From DASVEE01 sp036399695 (lineage in GTDB: Bacteria; Acidobacteriota; Thermoanaerobaculia; Gp7-AA8): a stretch of 36,125 bases of DNA. The DNA is taken from contig DASWMP010000373.1 of NCBI GenBank assembly GCA_036399695.1, positions 1-36,125 on the forward strand, in the 5' to 3' direction. The stretch's first letter is position 1; every line of letters begins with the position of its first letter. A model generated the notes under the pieces. That model ran no database searches, had not been told where the DNA came from, and saw only the letters and a list, made by a program, of their open reading frames with translations. Shown in pieces: positions 25,149 to 32,168 of the stretch. The position numbers were made by a program, and so were the translations under genes.

Positions 25149-26000
25149 TCAGCGGACGCGGTGTTGAGCCGCCAGTTTGTCCAGCACTCCCTCGGCGCGC
25201 AGACGCGTTAGGGCACGATTGATCGCATCAAGCAGCGCAGCGTCAGTCTTTTTAACAGCGATCCCGTAACTATCAGTAAACTCCGGCTGCCCCACCATAA
25301 CAAGGTGATCGCGATACTCGGGTTGCGACAGATAATTCGATAGAATCGGTTGATCATCGATGATTGCATCGATTGATCCTTTCGCCAAGTCAGCGAGCGC
25401 CAACGCTAGCGTGTCGTACCGGCGGAGGCTTTTATCCTTGACTTGCGCACGTAGCGCGACCTGTTCACCAGTTGTGCCTGTCTGCACTCCGACTAGGACG
25501 CCCTCGGCCTTGAGATCGCCAATGCCGCGAATCTTTGAGTTGCCTTTTCTCACCGCCACGAGCTGCCCGATCTGGACGTATGGATCGGAGAAAGCCACCA
25601 TCTTCTTGCGATCTTCGGTAATTGTCGCCGCTGATATGACAGCGTCAAACTCGCCCTGGCTCAACGCCGCGAAAATCGTCTTAAAGTCAGCGGTGCGGAA
25701 CTCTGGGACCGCATTTATGCGGTCAGCGACGGCCCGCATTACATCGATATCGAACCCCACAATCTGATTCGTTCTGCGATCCACCGATTCGAAGGGAGGA
25801 GTGGTCGGGTCAGTTCCGACGACAATCGTTCGCCCTCGCAAATCGGGCAGCTCGGCAATTGCCGGGTCAGCACTGGCGCTAGTGCTGGATTGAGCAGCGG
25901 AAGTTTGCGGGTCAGCGTTTGGGGACGGACTCTTGCGGACAGTCCTCTCACCACAGGCGAAAATCGCCAGAACGGCGAAGACAAAAAGACTACGCTTCAT
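25149..26000 (-). CDS. Amino-acid-binding lipoprotein of the ABC transporter
   Basis: A 283-residue family 3 solute-binding protein. The start at 26000 is supported by GGAGGGG just upstream. A lipoprotein signal precedes Cys16 (LAIFAC), followed by a Ser/Ala/Pro-rich linker to about residue 50. The binding fold reads TIVVGTDPTTPPFESVD, IVGFDIDVMRAVADRI, FKTIFAALSQGEFDAVIS and VGVQTGTTGE. The ligand cannot be named. Given the serine genes nearby, a polar amino acid or the product itself is plausible. Confidence 0.9.
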   Translation of the reverse strand: MKRSLFVFAVLAIFACGERTVRKSPSPNADPQTSAAQSSTSASADPAIAELPDLRGRTIVVGTDPTTPPFESVDRRTNQIVGFDIDVMRAVADRINAVPEFRTADFKTIFAALSQGEFDAVISAATITEDRKKMVAFSDPYVQIGQLVAVRKGNSKIRGIGDLKAEGVLVGVQTGTTGEQVALRAQVKDKSLRRYDTLALALADLAKGSIDAIIDDQPILSNYLSQPEYRDHLVMVGQPEFTDSYGIAVKKTDAALLDAINRALTRLRAEGVLDKLAAQHRVR

Positions 26001-26054
26001 AATCCCCTCCATGTAGAAATAGGCGCGTGACTCGCTCAGACGAGGAATGCGGAC

Positions 26055-26732
26055 TCACCCGCACAGAACGGAGAACATCGCTCTCCACCACGTCTCCATT
26101 GCTTTGATCGCTTCGTCGGCGCCACGAAGAACGTCCGCCGCCGGAAGCTCACCATCGTCTGTTTGTATAAATGCACCGAGCGCTCGCGCGTGAGCTTCCT
26201 CAACGCCATTCAAGTGAAGTCCGTGGAAACGCGCTAAGCCTGATTCTTCGTACACGATACCCTTCGTCGGGGCAAGGTCGCGTGACAGTTCGTTAAGAAT
26301 CCGATGCTCCATTAGGGCGGCGGATTCCGTTGCGTAAAGTGCACCCAACGCCGGTGAGGGGCCAGTTGTGATAATTGACATGAGGTCGTCAAGAAATCTA
26401 TCAGTAGCTGGAAATGCCTGCCTGTCGTCAACATTAATGTCGTAGTCCATCAGGCAGTGCTGGTAAATGACCGGATGCGTTGACTCTTCCTGATAGTTCT
26501 CAAATAGAGTGCGCGCCATCCTTTGATCGTCCAGCTCACCAAGAATCTCGGCGCCCTTGATCAACAGGCCTGGATTTCGTTTCGAAAACTGAAAGAGTTC
26601 GAGCATCAACCATACCGACGCGCGTTCGCTAAAAGAGATTGTAGAGACTTGGCAGGTGACCGAAGCGATAAACGCGTCTATAGCCGCATTGACGGTTGTG
26701 AGTGGGAGACCGGGCGTCGGATCGTTATTCAT
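26055..26732 (-). CDS. TenA/heme-oxygenase-fold protein, possible di-iron oxidase
   Basis: A 225-residue all-helical protein. Candidate metal ligands: E82/E83 and H86 (NYQEESTHPVIYQH), E136 (LYATESAAL), H143, then H170/H173, E178 and H181 (RFHGLHLNGVEEAHARAL). This resembles heme-oxygenase-like di-iron oxidases (SznF, UndA, CADD), although the usual H-x3-D-x2-H is spaced H-x4-E-x2-H here. A thiaminase-II-like or non-catalytic role remains possible. Family members make N-O bonds, alkenes or remodel amino acids in biosynthetic clusters. It lies 12 bases after the 429-residue gene and upstream of the transporter. Confidence 0.6.
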   Translation of the reverse strand: MNNDPTPGLPLTTVNAAIDAFIASVTCQVSTISFSERASVWLMLELFQFSKRNPGLLIKGAEILGELDDQRMARTLFENYQEESTHPVIYQHCLMDYDINVDDRQAFPATDRFLDDLMSIITTGPSPALGALYATESAALMEHRILNELSRDLAPTKGIVYEESGLARFHGLHLNGVEEAHARALGAFIQTDDGELPAADVLRGADEAIKAMETWWRAMFSVLCG

Positions 26733-26744
26733 GGCATTTTCTCG

Positions 26745-28034
26745 CTATACGCGTTGTGTGTTCGTGGTCGCTGCAAGGTCGCCCGGCTCCAAGACGGACA
26801 TCGCAAGAAGGGTGGTTCGCTTTGCTTCGTAGCTGGTGAAATTTAGCTGCTTCTCGATCGCGAAGACAGCACGACCGAGGTCGTAGTAGCCGCCGCAGGC
26901 AAGGTAGACTTCGGCGACTACGTCGCGATTCGTTTGAAACAAGCCGATCAGTTCGGCGGTCGGTGCGGTCGCGATGACACCCCGAACGAGATCCACAGCA
27001 TCATCCACGTGAGCAGCCGGGATGTCTGACAAATATACAAATGCAATAATCCCGCAGAGGATGCGACGCGTGTTAGGCGCGTCCAGCGCCACGTGTTCCT
27101 TGATGACGTTAAGTACGGTTGGTGGCTTTAGATAGGAATTGCCCTTGTGAGGGCCGAGAAATCCTCGCTGACCCATTTCACTTTGGAGTGTGGCGAGAAT
27201 CTGCTTCTCCGCGACATCGCCTCGCATCTTGACGAGCATGTCGTGCTGTCCATATACGTCGTAAACTGACTCGACCGTCATCCTGAGTGCTCCGGCAGCG
27301 TCACGCAGGAGGAACGTGCGCGCATCATCGGCACGGAAGCTCGGGTTGACGTTAACCCAGGCGAGGACGAGGTTCGACGTATCGTCGGTGACCACCGCCT
27401 TGGGGAGGTGCTCCTTGAGCCATGCGCGTTCGTCGGAGCCCGAGCTGCAGGTGTGGAGAGTTGCTTTGGGAGCACCATTTGTCACCTTCTCGTTGGCGAG
27501 CGGTGCGATGTCATGGTCCGCCGGTCGGCTCACTACCTCCTTCTGATGTCCGTCACTCGCAATGGGTCGGAAGGCCACCGCGAGGTGTATGCTGTGAGCG
27601 TTCGTGCGCAGGACTAGGAAGGCTAAATGATGCATGCCGCCGATGTTCGCTTCGACGCAGGCAACGCCATCGCCCTTACGACCGAAAATGGTGGCGGAGC
27701 GACTGCCCACGTGGTTGAACTGCGATTCAACTTCAGGCCGAAGATCAGGTCTCTGTTTGACAAAAGCATCGCGACACTTGTTCAACCACTTCGCGTAAGC
27801 ACCGAGAGCTGAGTTGAATGCCTTGTGATTAGTCGAGGGAAGCGCTTTCGTGACTTCCAATCGCACGTCCTTTCGAGCCAGGTCCACGTGTGAATGTCCC
27901 TCGCCTACTCGACCTCGTAGATGTTCGAAGAGAACGGTTGCGAGCAGCTCGGGCCCCTGGCCGGCGTGCATCTGACGCAACACGACGGCATGAAGCCTGT
28001 TCAGCGCTTCGACTTTGTCTTGAGAAACGTCCAT
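26745..28034 (-). CDS. Unknown protein with two Lrp/AsnC-like ligand-binding segments
   Basis: A 429-residue protein, not recognised overall. Residues about 220-290 read LVLAWVNVNPSFR ... SVYDVYGQHDMLVKMRGD, the pattern of an Lrp/AsnC (RAM) domain, where the GxxD loop binds an amino acid. A similar pattern recurs near the C-terminus (IIAFVYLSDIP ... AEVYLACGGYYDLGRAVFAIE). The first 200 residues hold no recognisable DNA-binding motif. It heads the minus-strand operon and is divergent from the serine operon across 537 bases. An amino-acid-sensing regulator is one possibility. Confidence 0.6.
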   Translation of the reverse strand: MDVSQDKVEALNRLHAVVLRQMHAGQGPELLATVLFEHLRGRVGEGHSHVDLARKDVRLEVTKALPSTNHKAFNSALGAYAKWLNKCRDAFVKQRPDLRPEVESQFNHVGSRSATIFGRKGDGVACVEANIGGMHHLAFLVLRTNAHSIHLAVAFRPIASDGHQKEVVSRPADHDIAPLANEKVTNGAPKATLHTCSSGSDERAWLKEHLPKAVVTDDTSNLVLAWVNVNPSFRADDARTFLLRDAAGALRMTVESVYDVYGQHDMLVKMRGDVAEKQILATLQSEMGQRGFLGPHKGNSYLKPPTVLNVIKEHVALDAPNTRRILCGIIAFVYLSDIPAAHVDDAVDLVRGVIATAPTAELIGLFQTNRDVVAEVYLACGGYYDLGRAVFAIEKQLNFTSYEAKRTTLLAMSVLEPGDLAATTNTQRV

Positions 28035-28571
28035 GGTCTCGCCGCGAAAGAGAGTACCGCACCTCTCGACGACGCGACCGCTTCCTGACCGTAATCGCGC
28101 CGAAATAGCTCAAATTTGGTTCAAATCTGGTCGGCGACGTTGCAACTAGGTTGAGATGTCGTTTAGTTCGCGCCGTACTCGAAGGCGTGCGCGCGCGGGG
28201 AGCCTTTGGCCTTCGGTCCTTTTCGATCCGCTGACGCCGGAATGGCGTTCGTTTTGGACGCCCGGTTCCCCGGTTTGCTGGCAAGCTATCGCTTGGGTTC
28301 GTACTGATGAAAGGAGCGATGAGGATGCGGCCAGACCGACCCGAGAATCGATTCGATTGAGGTAGAGGCAGCCGCGGTCTACTTCGGCCAAAAGTGTGTT
28401 GGCCGATCGATCGACCGGCCAACACGCAGTACACCGGAGGGTGTCCACCGGGACCGCCGCCCCGTCCGTGCCAAAGGAAGGCGGATCGGTCACTCGAAAG
28501 CATACTCCGATTCGAGGGTGGCCCCTCCTCATGTGACGCACCAGCGTCACGGAGAAAGAGGAGGCAGTGCC
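28035..28571. other. Divergent intergenic region between the two operons
   Basis: These 537 bases separate the minus-strand operon from the serine operon. The left part (28035-28300) shows no gene or clear motif. The right part holds several hairpins leading to the 28572 start and is listed separately as a leader. Confidence 0.5.
28396..28571 (+). promoter_or_regulatory. Structured leader that can sequester the Shine-Dalgarno sequence
   Basis: A perfect 10-bp stem (GTGTTGGCCG 28396-28405, CGGCCAACAC 28416-28425) is followed by CTCGAA/TTCGAG (28493-28498, 28511-28516). Then CCTCCTC (28524-28530) is complementary to GAGGAGG, the ribosome binding site (28558-28564), and encloses a 7-bp GTGACGC/GCGTCAC hairpin. 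An alternative stem, GAGGG 28514-28518 with CCCTC 28523-28527, uses the same bases and would free the ribosome site. Two exclusive folds are what a translational riboswitch or T-box-like element needs. The loop between the alternative arms is TGGC. All of this is inference from base pairing. Confidence 0.5.
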
Positions 28572-29387
28572 ATGGAATCTACAAGTGGATCGTCGACCGT
28601 CGCGACAATCCGGTCGCGAATCATCAGTTCCCCTGAGATCGTTGTCGTTCCGACAGCGCGACTCATTCCCACCGAAAACCTCGATCCCACGCGCGCCGCA
28701 ACTGTGCGCCGTACGCTCATCAAGGACGGAGGCATCCGGCAACCGATCCAAGTCGCGTGGCGCGACGGCCGCTGGCTCGTTCTCGATGGGCATAATCGCC
28801 TCAGCGCGTTCGCGTCGCTGGGTCTTCGTTACGTCCTGGTGCAGGTACATCGCGGCCCGATCGGCGTCCGGACTTGGGTTCTCGGTGCCAAGGCCGACAA
28901 GCTGCCGGTCTCTGCGCACCTCGAAGTTGTTGACGAACCGGCGTTTGCAAAGCTCGTCGACACGCGCGGCGGCCTCGTGACGAAGGCCGGCGCGCACGCG
29001 GTTTTCCCACAGCATCCGCATGCGCGGATCGAGGCGCAGCATGCCCTCGTGAACACGCTCGCTACGATGAATCGTGGCGACGAGCTCGCGCGCTACAAAG
29101 ATATGGGGCGCGAGAGTATCGCCTGGTGGCCGCGCGTCGCGGAAAGTGATGCCGACATCCACACGCTTCTCATCTATCCGCAGACTACGTTCGCCGATTT
29201 TTCGGCGATGGTGGCAGCCGGCCTAAAGATGCCGGCCGGGGCGACGCGCTTTCTGCTCCAGAAGGTTCTGCTGAGCGAGCCGATTCCGCTCGGTCTCTTC
29301 GGCAAGGTGCATTCCATTGATGAGAGTCGCGCGCAGGTCGCCGCGGCGATGATTCAGCGCAGCACGGCGGTGGAGGTGTCGCAATGA
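28572..29387 (+). CDS. ParB/Srx-fold protein, free-serine-kinase-like
   Basis: A 271-residue protein starting at ATG 28572 behind GAGGAGG. The ParB/sulfiredoxin core reads VVVPTARLIPTENLDPTRAATVRRTLIKDGGIRQPIQVAW then WLVLDGHNRLSAFASLG. DGHNR corresponds to the DGHHR motif of the serine kinases SerK and SbnI, which make O-phosphoserine from free serine. No helix-turn-helix as in true ParB follows. The downstream half (HPHARIEAQHALVNTLATM) is like the extended C-terminal part of that group. Its stop overlaps the CysK-like gene start (ATGA, 29384-29387). SbnI supplies SbnA in staphyloferrin B synthesis, and the gene order here echoes that pairing. Confidence 0.65.
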   Translation: MESTSGSSTVATIRSRIISSPEIVVVPTARLIPTENLDPTRAATVRRTLIKDGGIRQPIQVAWRDGRWLVLDGHNRLSAFASLGLRYVLVQVHRGPIGVRTWVLGAKADKLPVSAHLEVVDEPAFAKLVDTRGGLVTKAGAHAVFPQHPHARIEAQHALVNTLATMNRGDELARYKDMGRESIAWWPRVAESDADIHTLLIYPQTTFADFSAMVAAGLKMPAGATRFLLQKVLLSEPIPLGLFGKVHSIDESRAQVAAAMIQRSTAVEVSQ

Positions 29388-30307
29388 AGGCCGCAAGCCC
29401 CCGCATGGTCCCCGCTCTCACGCCGCTTCGCGAGGTTCCTGCCGCAGTCAAGCACGAACTCGGGCTGCCGAAGGACTGCGACGTCTACTTCAAGGACGAG
29501 ACTGGCAGCGTCGGCGGCTCGAAAGCACGTGTGGCACGAAGTCTTCTCGACGAGGGCGAACGAACCGGTCAGATCGCCACGACAACGGAGGTGCAGCTCC
29601 CCAGTTCGGGGAGCACTGCGCTCGCGATGGCGGAGGAGACCGGCCGTCGAGGTATGACGCTGCAGGTTTTTTTACCGGCGACGACCGCGCCCGCCAAGAT
29701 GGCCGCCCTTGAACGTTATCGGCACGTACGTCTCGTCCGAGTCGCCGGGTCGTCGGAAGATGCCCGCGAAGCGGCCGAAGAATATGTTCGCTCTTCTCAG
29801 AACCGGCATCGTGTCTGGCTCGCCGATCAGTACGGTGATCACGCGGCCGTCCTCGCGCACCAGATGACTACGGCCCCCGAACTTCGCCGCCAAACAGCTG
29901 GCCGGCTGACACACGTTGTCGCGGGGATCGGTACAGCCTCAACGACGACAGGGCTTGCACTCGCACTAGGACCGCTCGGCGTCGAGGTGATCGGCGTCCA
30001 GCCGACGGCTGCGCGCCACGCCCTCACGGGTCTCAAATACTTTCCCGCACTCCCGGAGTATCTCATCCCGCGGAACGCCCAACTTCACCGCCTCTCCGCT
30101 GTCGAGTACGTGGCGGACGACGAGGCGTTGGCTATGACTCGGCTGCTCATTCAGCGCGGCTTCTTCTTCGGGCCCTCGACAGGTGCTGTCGTCTGTGCCG
30201 CCGCGCGGCGTTTTTCTCACCTCCAGCGCAGAGCGTGCGTCGTTCTTCTCGCGCACGACCCCGCCCACTACTATCCTGAACTTCTTCCGGAGGTACAGCA
30301 TGCTTGA
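29384..30307 (+). CDS. CysK/SbnA-like PLP-dependent beta-replacement enzyme
   Basis: A 307-residue fold-type II PLP enzyme. The Schiff-base lysine is probably K47 in ETGSVGGSKARVA. SSGSTALAMA replaces the SSGNTG loop, GIGTASTTTG is the phosphate-binding glycine loop, and FGPSTGAVVCAA carries the Ser facing the PLP nitrogen. Relatives replace the beta-substituent of O-acetyl- or O-phosphoserine with sulfide or an amine. With a serine-kinase-like gene upstream, O-phosphoserine is the likely donor. The product could be cysteine-like or a 2,3-diaminopropionate derivative. It overlaps both neighbours (4 and 8 bases). Confidence 0.8.
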   Translation: MKAASPRMVPALTPLREVPAAVKHELGLPKDCDVYFKDETGSVGGSKARVARSLLDEGERTGQIATTTEVQLPSSGSTALAMAEETGRRGMTLQVFLPATTAPAKMAALERYRHVRLVRVAGSSEDAREAAEEYVRSSQNRHRVWLADQYGDHAAVLAHQMTTAPELRRQTAGRLTHVVAGIGTASTTTGLALALGPLGVEVIGVQPTAARHALTGLKYFPALPEYLIPRNAQLHRLSAVEYVADDEALAMTRLLIQRGFFFGPSTGAVVCAAARRFSHLQRRACVVLLAHDPAHYYPELLPEVQHA

Positions 30308-31577
30308 TCGCAAGTCTCTCCGAACGGACGCCGAATTTGTCGCGGCCGCCGTTCGCGCGCGCGGTCTTGATCTCACCGCGCTCATCGAGGAGTGGCGAAT
30401 CCTCGATGAACGCCGCCGGACCACGAATGCCACGTTGGAAGACCTGCACCGGCGGCGGAGCAGCGACGCCCGCGAACATGCCGCTCGAGTGCACCAAAGC
30501 TCCGACCGGGTAGCCACTGAAGACACCGTTGAACGACGGCGGGCGATCGCTACATTGGAGGGCGAGGCGGCAGCCTTGGAGGAGCGGCTCACGGCGATCG
30601 AGTTGCTTCTGCCGAATATCCCGCACTGCTCCGTACCGGTCGGTGCCGACGAGCGGGCGAACCGGGTTGAGCGAGTGGTGGGGGACCCGCCAACGTTTTC
30701 GTTCGAGCCTAAAGCCCATTGGGAACTAGGTACGGCGTTGGGAATCCTCGATTTCGAGAAGGGTGTTGCCCTCGCGGGTGCTCGCTTCACGGTCTTAGTC
30801 GATGCAGCGGCCCGACTCGAACGTTCACTTATTAACTTCATGCTCGACGTGCATACGCGTGAGCACGGCTATCGCGAGATGCAGCCGCCGTTCTTCGCGC
30901 ATCGGCGGTGTCTTATTGGTACGGGGCAGCTGCCGAAGTTCGAAGCGGACCTCTTCAAGATTGAAGGCACATCGCTCTATGCCGTTCCTACAGCGGAAGT
31001 GCCGTTGACGAACTACTACCGCGACGAGATTCTCCCCGAGGCCAGCTTGCCGCAACACCTTACCGCCTACACTCCGTGTTTTCGCGCCGAGGCGGGCTCG
31101 CACGGCCGCGATGTCCGCGGCATGATCCGTCAGCACCAGTTCGACAAGGTGGAGCTCGTGCACATTACAACTCCCGATGAGAGCTGGACCGCACTCGAGC
31201 AGCTCACGGGGCATGCCGAGTCGATTCTTCGCCGTCTGAAGCTTCCATATCGCGTCGTTGCGCTTTCAACGGGCGACCTTGGTTTCTCGGCAGCGAAGAC
31301 GTTCGACTTGGAAGTCTGGCTTCCGGGCCACGGCTGTTACCGCGAGATTTCGTCGTGTTCGAATTGCGGCGATTTTCAAGCTCGCCGCGCGGGCATTCGC
31401 TATCGGCCGACGGGGGGAGGAAAGCCGCGCTTCGCTCACACACTAAACGGTTCAGGCTTGGCGGTCGGACGAACACTCATCGCGATTCTCGAGAACTATC
31501 AGCAGCCGGATGGGTCGATCTTGATTCCCGAGGTCCTGAAGCCGTACTTCGGAGGGGACAAGATTTCGAGAACCTAA
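30300..31577 (+). CDS. serS: Seryl-tRNA synthetase, full length
   Basis: A 425-residue class II synthetase starting at ATG 30300 with CCGGAGG upstream. The N-terminal long coiled coil (about 30-110) that grips the tRNA-Ser arm is present. The catalytic core has PTAEVPLTNYY, motif 2 (CFRAEAGSHGRDVRGMIRQ, HQFDKVEL), the serine-pocket region FDLEVWLPGHGCYREISSCSNC, and motif 3 (LNGSGLAVGRTLIAILENYQ). All canonical residues I can check look intact, so it should charge tRNA-Ser. Placement in this operon rather than with housekeeping genes suggests an extra copy, for a Ser-tRNA-dependent step (as VlmL in valanimycin synthesis) or for resistance. Confidence 0.9.
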   Translation: MLDRKSLRTDAEFVAAAVRARGLDLTALIEEWRILDERRRTTNATLEDLHRRRSSDAREHAARVHQSSDRVATEDTVERRRAIATLEGEAAALEERLTAIELLLPNIPHCSVPVGADERANRVERVVGDPPTFSFEPKAHWELGTALGILDFEKGVALAGARFTVLVDAAARLERSLINFMLDVHTREHGYREMQPPFFAHRRCLIGTGQLPKFEADLFKIEGTSLYAVPTAEVPLTNYYRDEILPEASLPQHLTAYTPCFRAEAGSHGRDVRGMIRQHQFDKVELVHITTPDESWTALEQLTGHAESILRRLKLPYRVVALSTGDLGFSAAKTFDLEVWLPGHGCYREISSCSNCGDFQARRAGIRYRPTGGGKPRFAHTLNGSGLAVGRTLIAILENYQQPDGSILIPEVLKPYFGGDKISRT

Positions 31578-31600
31578 CGCCATAACCCGAGGTATTCACG

Positions 31601-31634
31601 ACGACGGGCACCGCGAGGTGTCCGTCGTTTGTTT
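31601..31634 (+). terminator. Rho-independent terminator after the SerRS gene
   Basis: A 12-bp stem (ACGACGGGCACC 31601-31612, GGTGTCCGTCGT 31617-31628, one G-T pair) with a GCGA tetraloop is followed by TTGTTT. It lies 23 bases after the SerRS stop and fits an intrinsic terminator for the serine operon. Confidence 0.8.
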
Positions 31635-31662
31635 GCGTTGCTCGGACTATCGGGATTTCTAG

Positions 31663-32116
31663 CTATCGGTCCAAGGCCAGCAGCACCACCTCCCCCGCCC
31701 CCTCCACCGCCCCCTCCACCCGCGGCGACAGCGCCATCCCACCCTCCAGCGTCTCCGGCACTACCCCCACCAGCACGACTTCCCGCGGCGCGGTGCCGGC
31801 GAAGTCGAGGACGATCAGGGCGTCGTTAATGGTGGGTTCGTGGGGGCTGACGCGGATGCCGGTGGGGACGGACTTGATCTCGTCGCGCGAGAACACGCGG
31901 ATGGTTCCGGGGGGAGCATCCAAAGCGACGGCGTCGATGAAGATCACGCCGGTCGTCGCCGGCGAGGTAGGCGGGAAGGTCGAGGGAGGGGATGCCGAGG
32001 CCTTCGAAGGTTACGTCGGGCGGGACCAGGTCGTTCGACGAGGTAGCGGACCACGGCGGGGCCGACGCCGTCGTCGCCCATGAGGATGTTGCCGATGCCG
32101 TAATTGCGGTCTTCAT
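31663..32116 (-). pseudogene. [NiFe]-hydrogenase maturation protease, frameshifted (copy 2)
   Basis: Same gene as at 23002-23505. The C-terminal half is open (IDAVALDAPPGTIRVFSRDE, VSPHEPTINDAL, LDFAGTAPREVVLVGVVPE) and ends in LLALDR. The N-terminal part is broken: near 32105 one base is missing relative to copy 1, so MKTAI is followed by frameshifted GIGNIL sequence. Near 31953 an extra C appears, and around 32035 two bases are missing. Both copies are broken at different places. Confidence 0.8.
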
Positions 32117-32168
32117 GTTCTCTTGCGCATCGTCGGGGCGATCAGTTGTCGCCGCCGGCCGTGCCGGC

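Larger units (their letters stand above)
13900..31577. other. Putative amino-acid-derived biosynthetic gene cluster
   Basis: This block is visibly richer in A+T than the flanking genes. It contains a HAD hydrolase, two dehydrogenase-type proteins, a DAO-family oxidase, a GNAT, an aminotransferase, a TauD-like oxygenase, an amino-acid ABC importer, a TenA/heme-oxygenase-fold protein, a serine-kinase-like protein, a CysK-like enzyme and a SerRS. Tight overlaps within each arm argue for real operons. The boundaries are inferred, and the hydrogenase remnant at 23.0-23.6 kb interrupts it. Confidence 0.55.

Noticed and set aside
28511..28527. Definite serine T-box riboswitch
   Set aside because: TGGC is present, but the conserved T-box flanks and a stem I with specifier loop could not be recognised, so it is reported only as a possible switch.
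28146..29162. Minus-strand open frame opposite the ParB/Srx gene
   Set aside because: The opposite strand has the ribosome site, domain motifs and coupled downstream genes. This frame has no family character.
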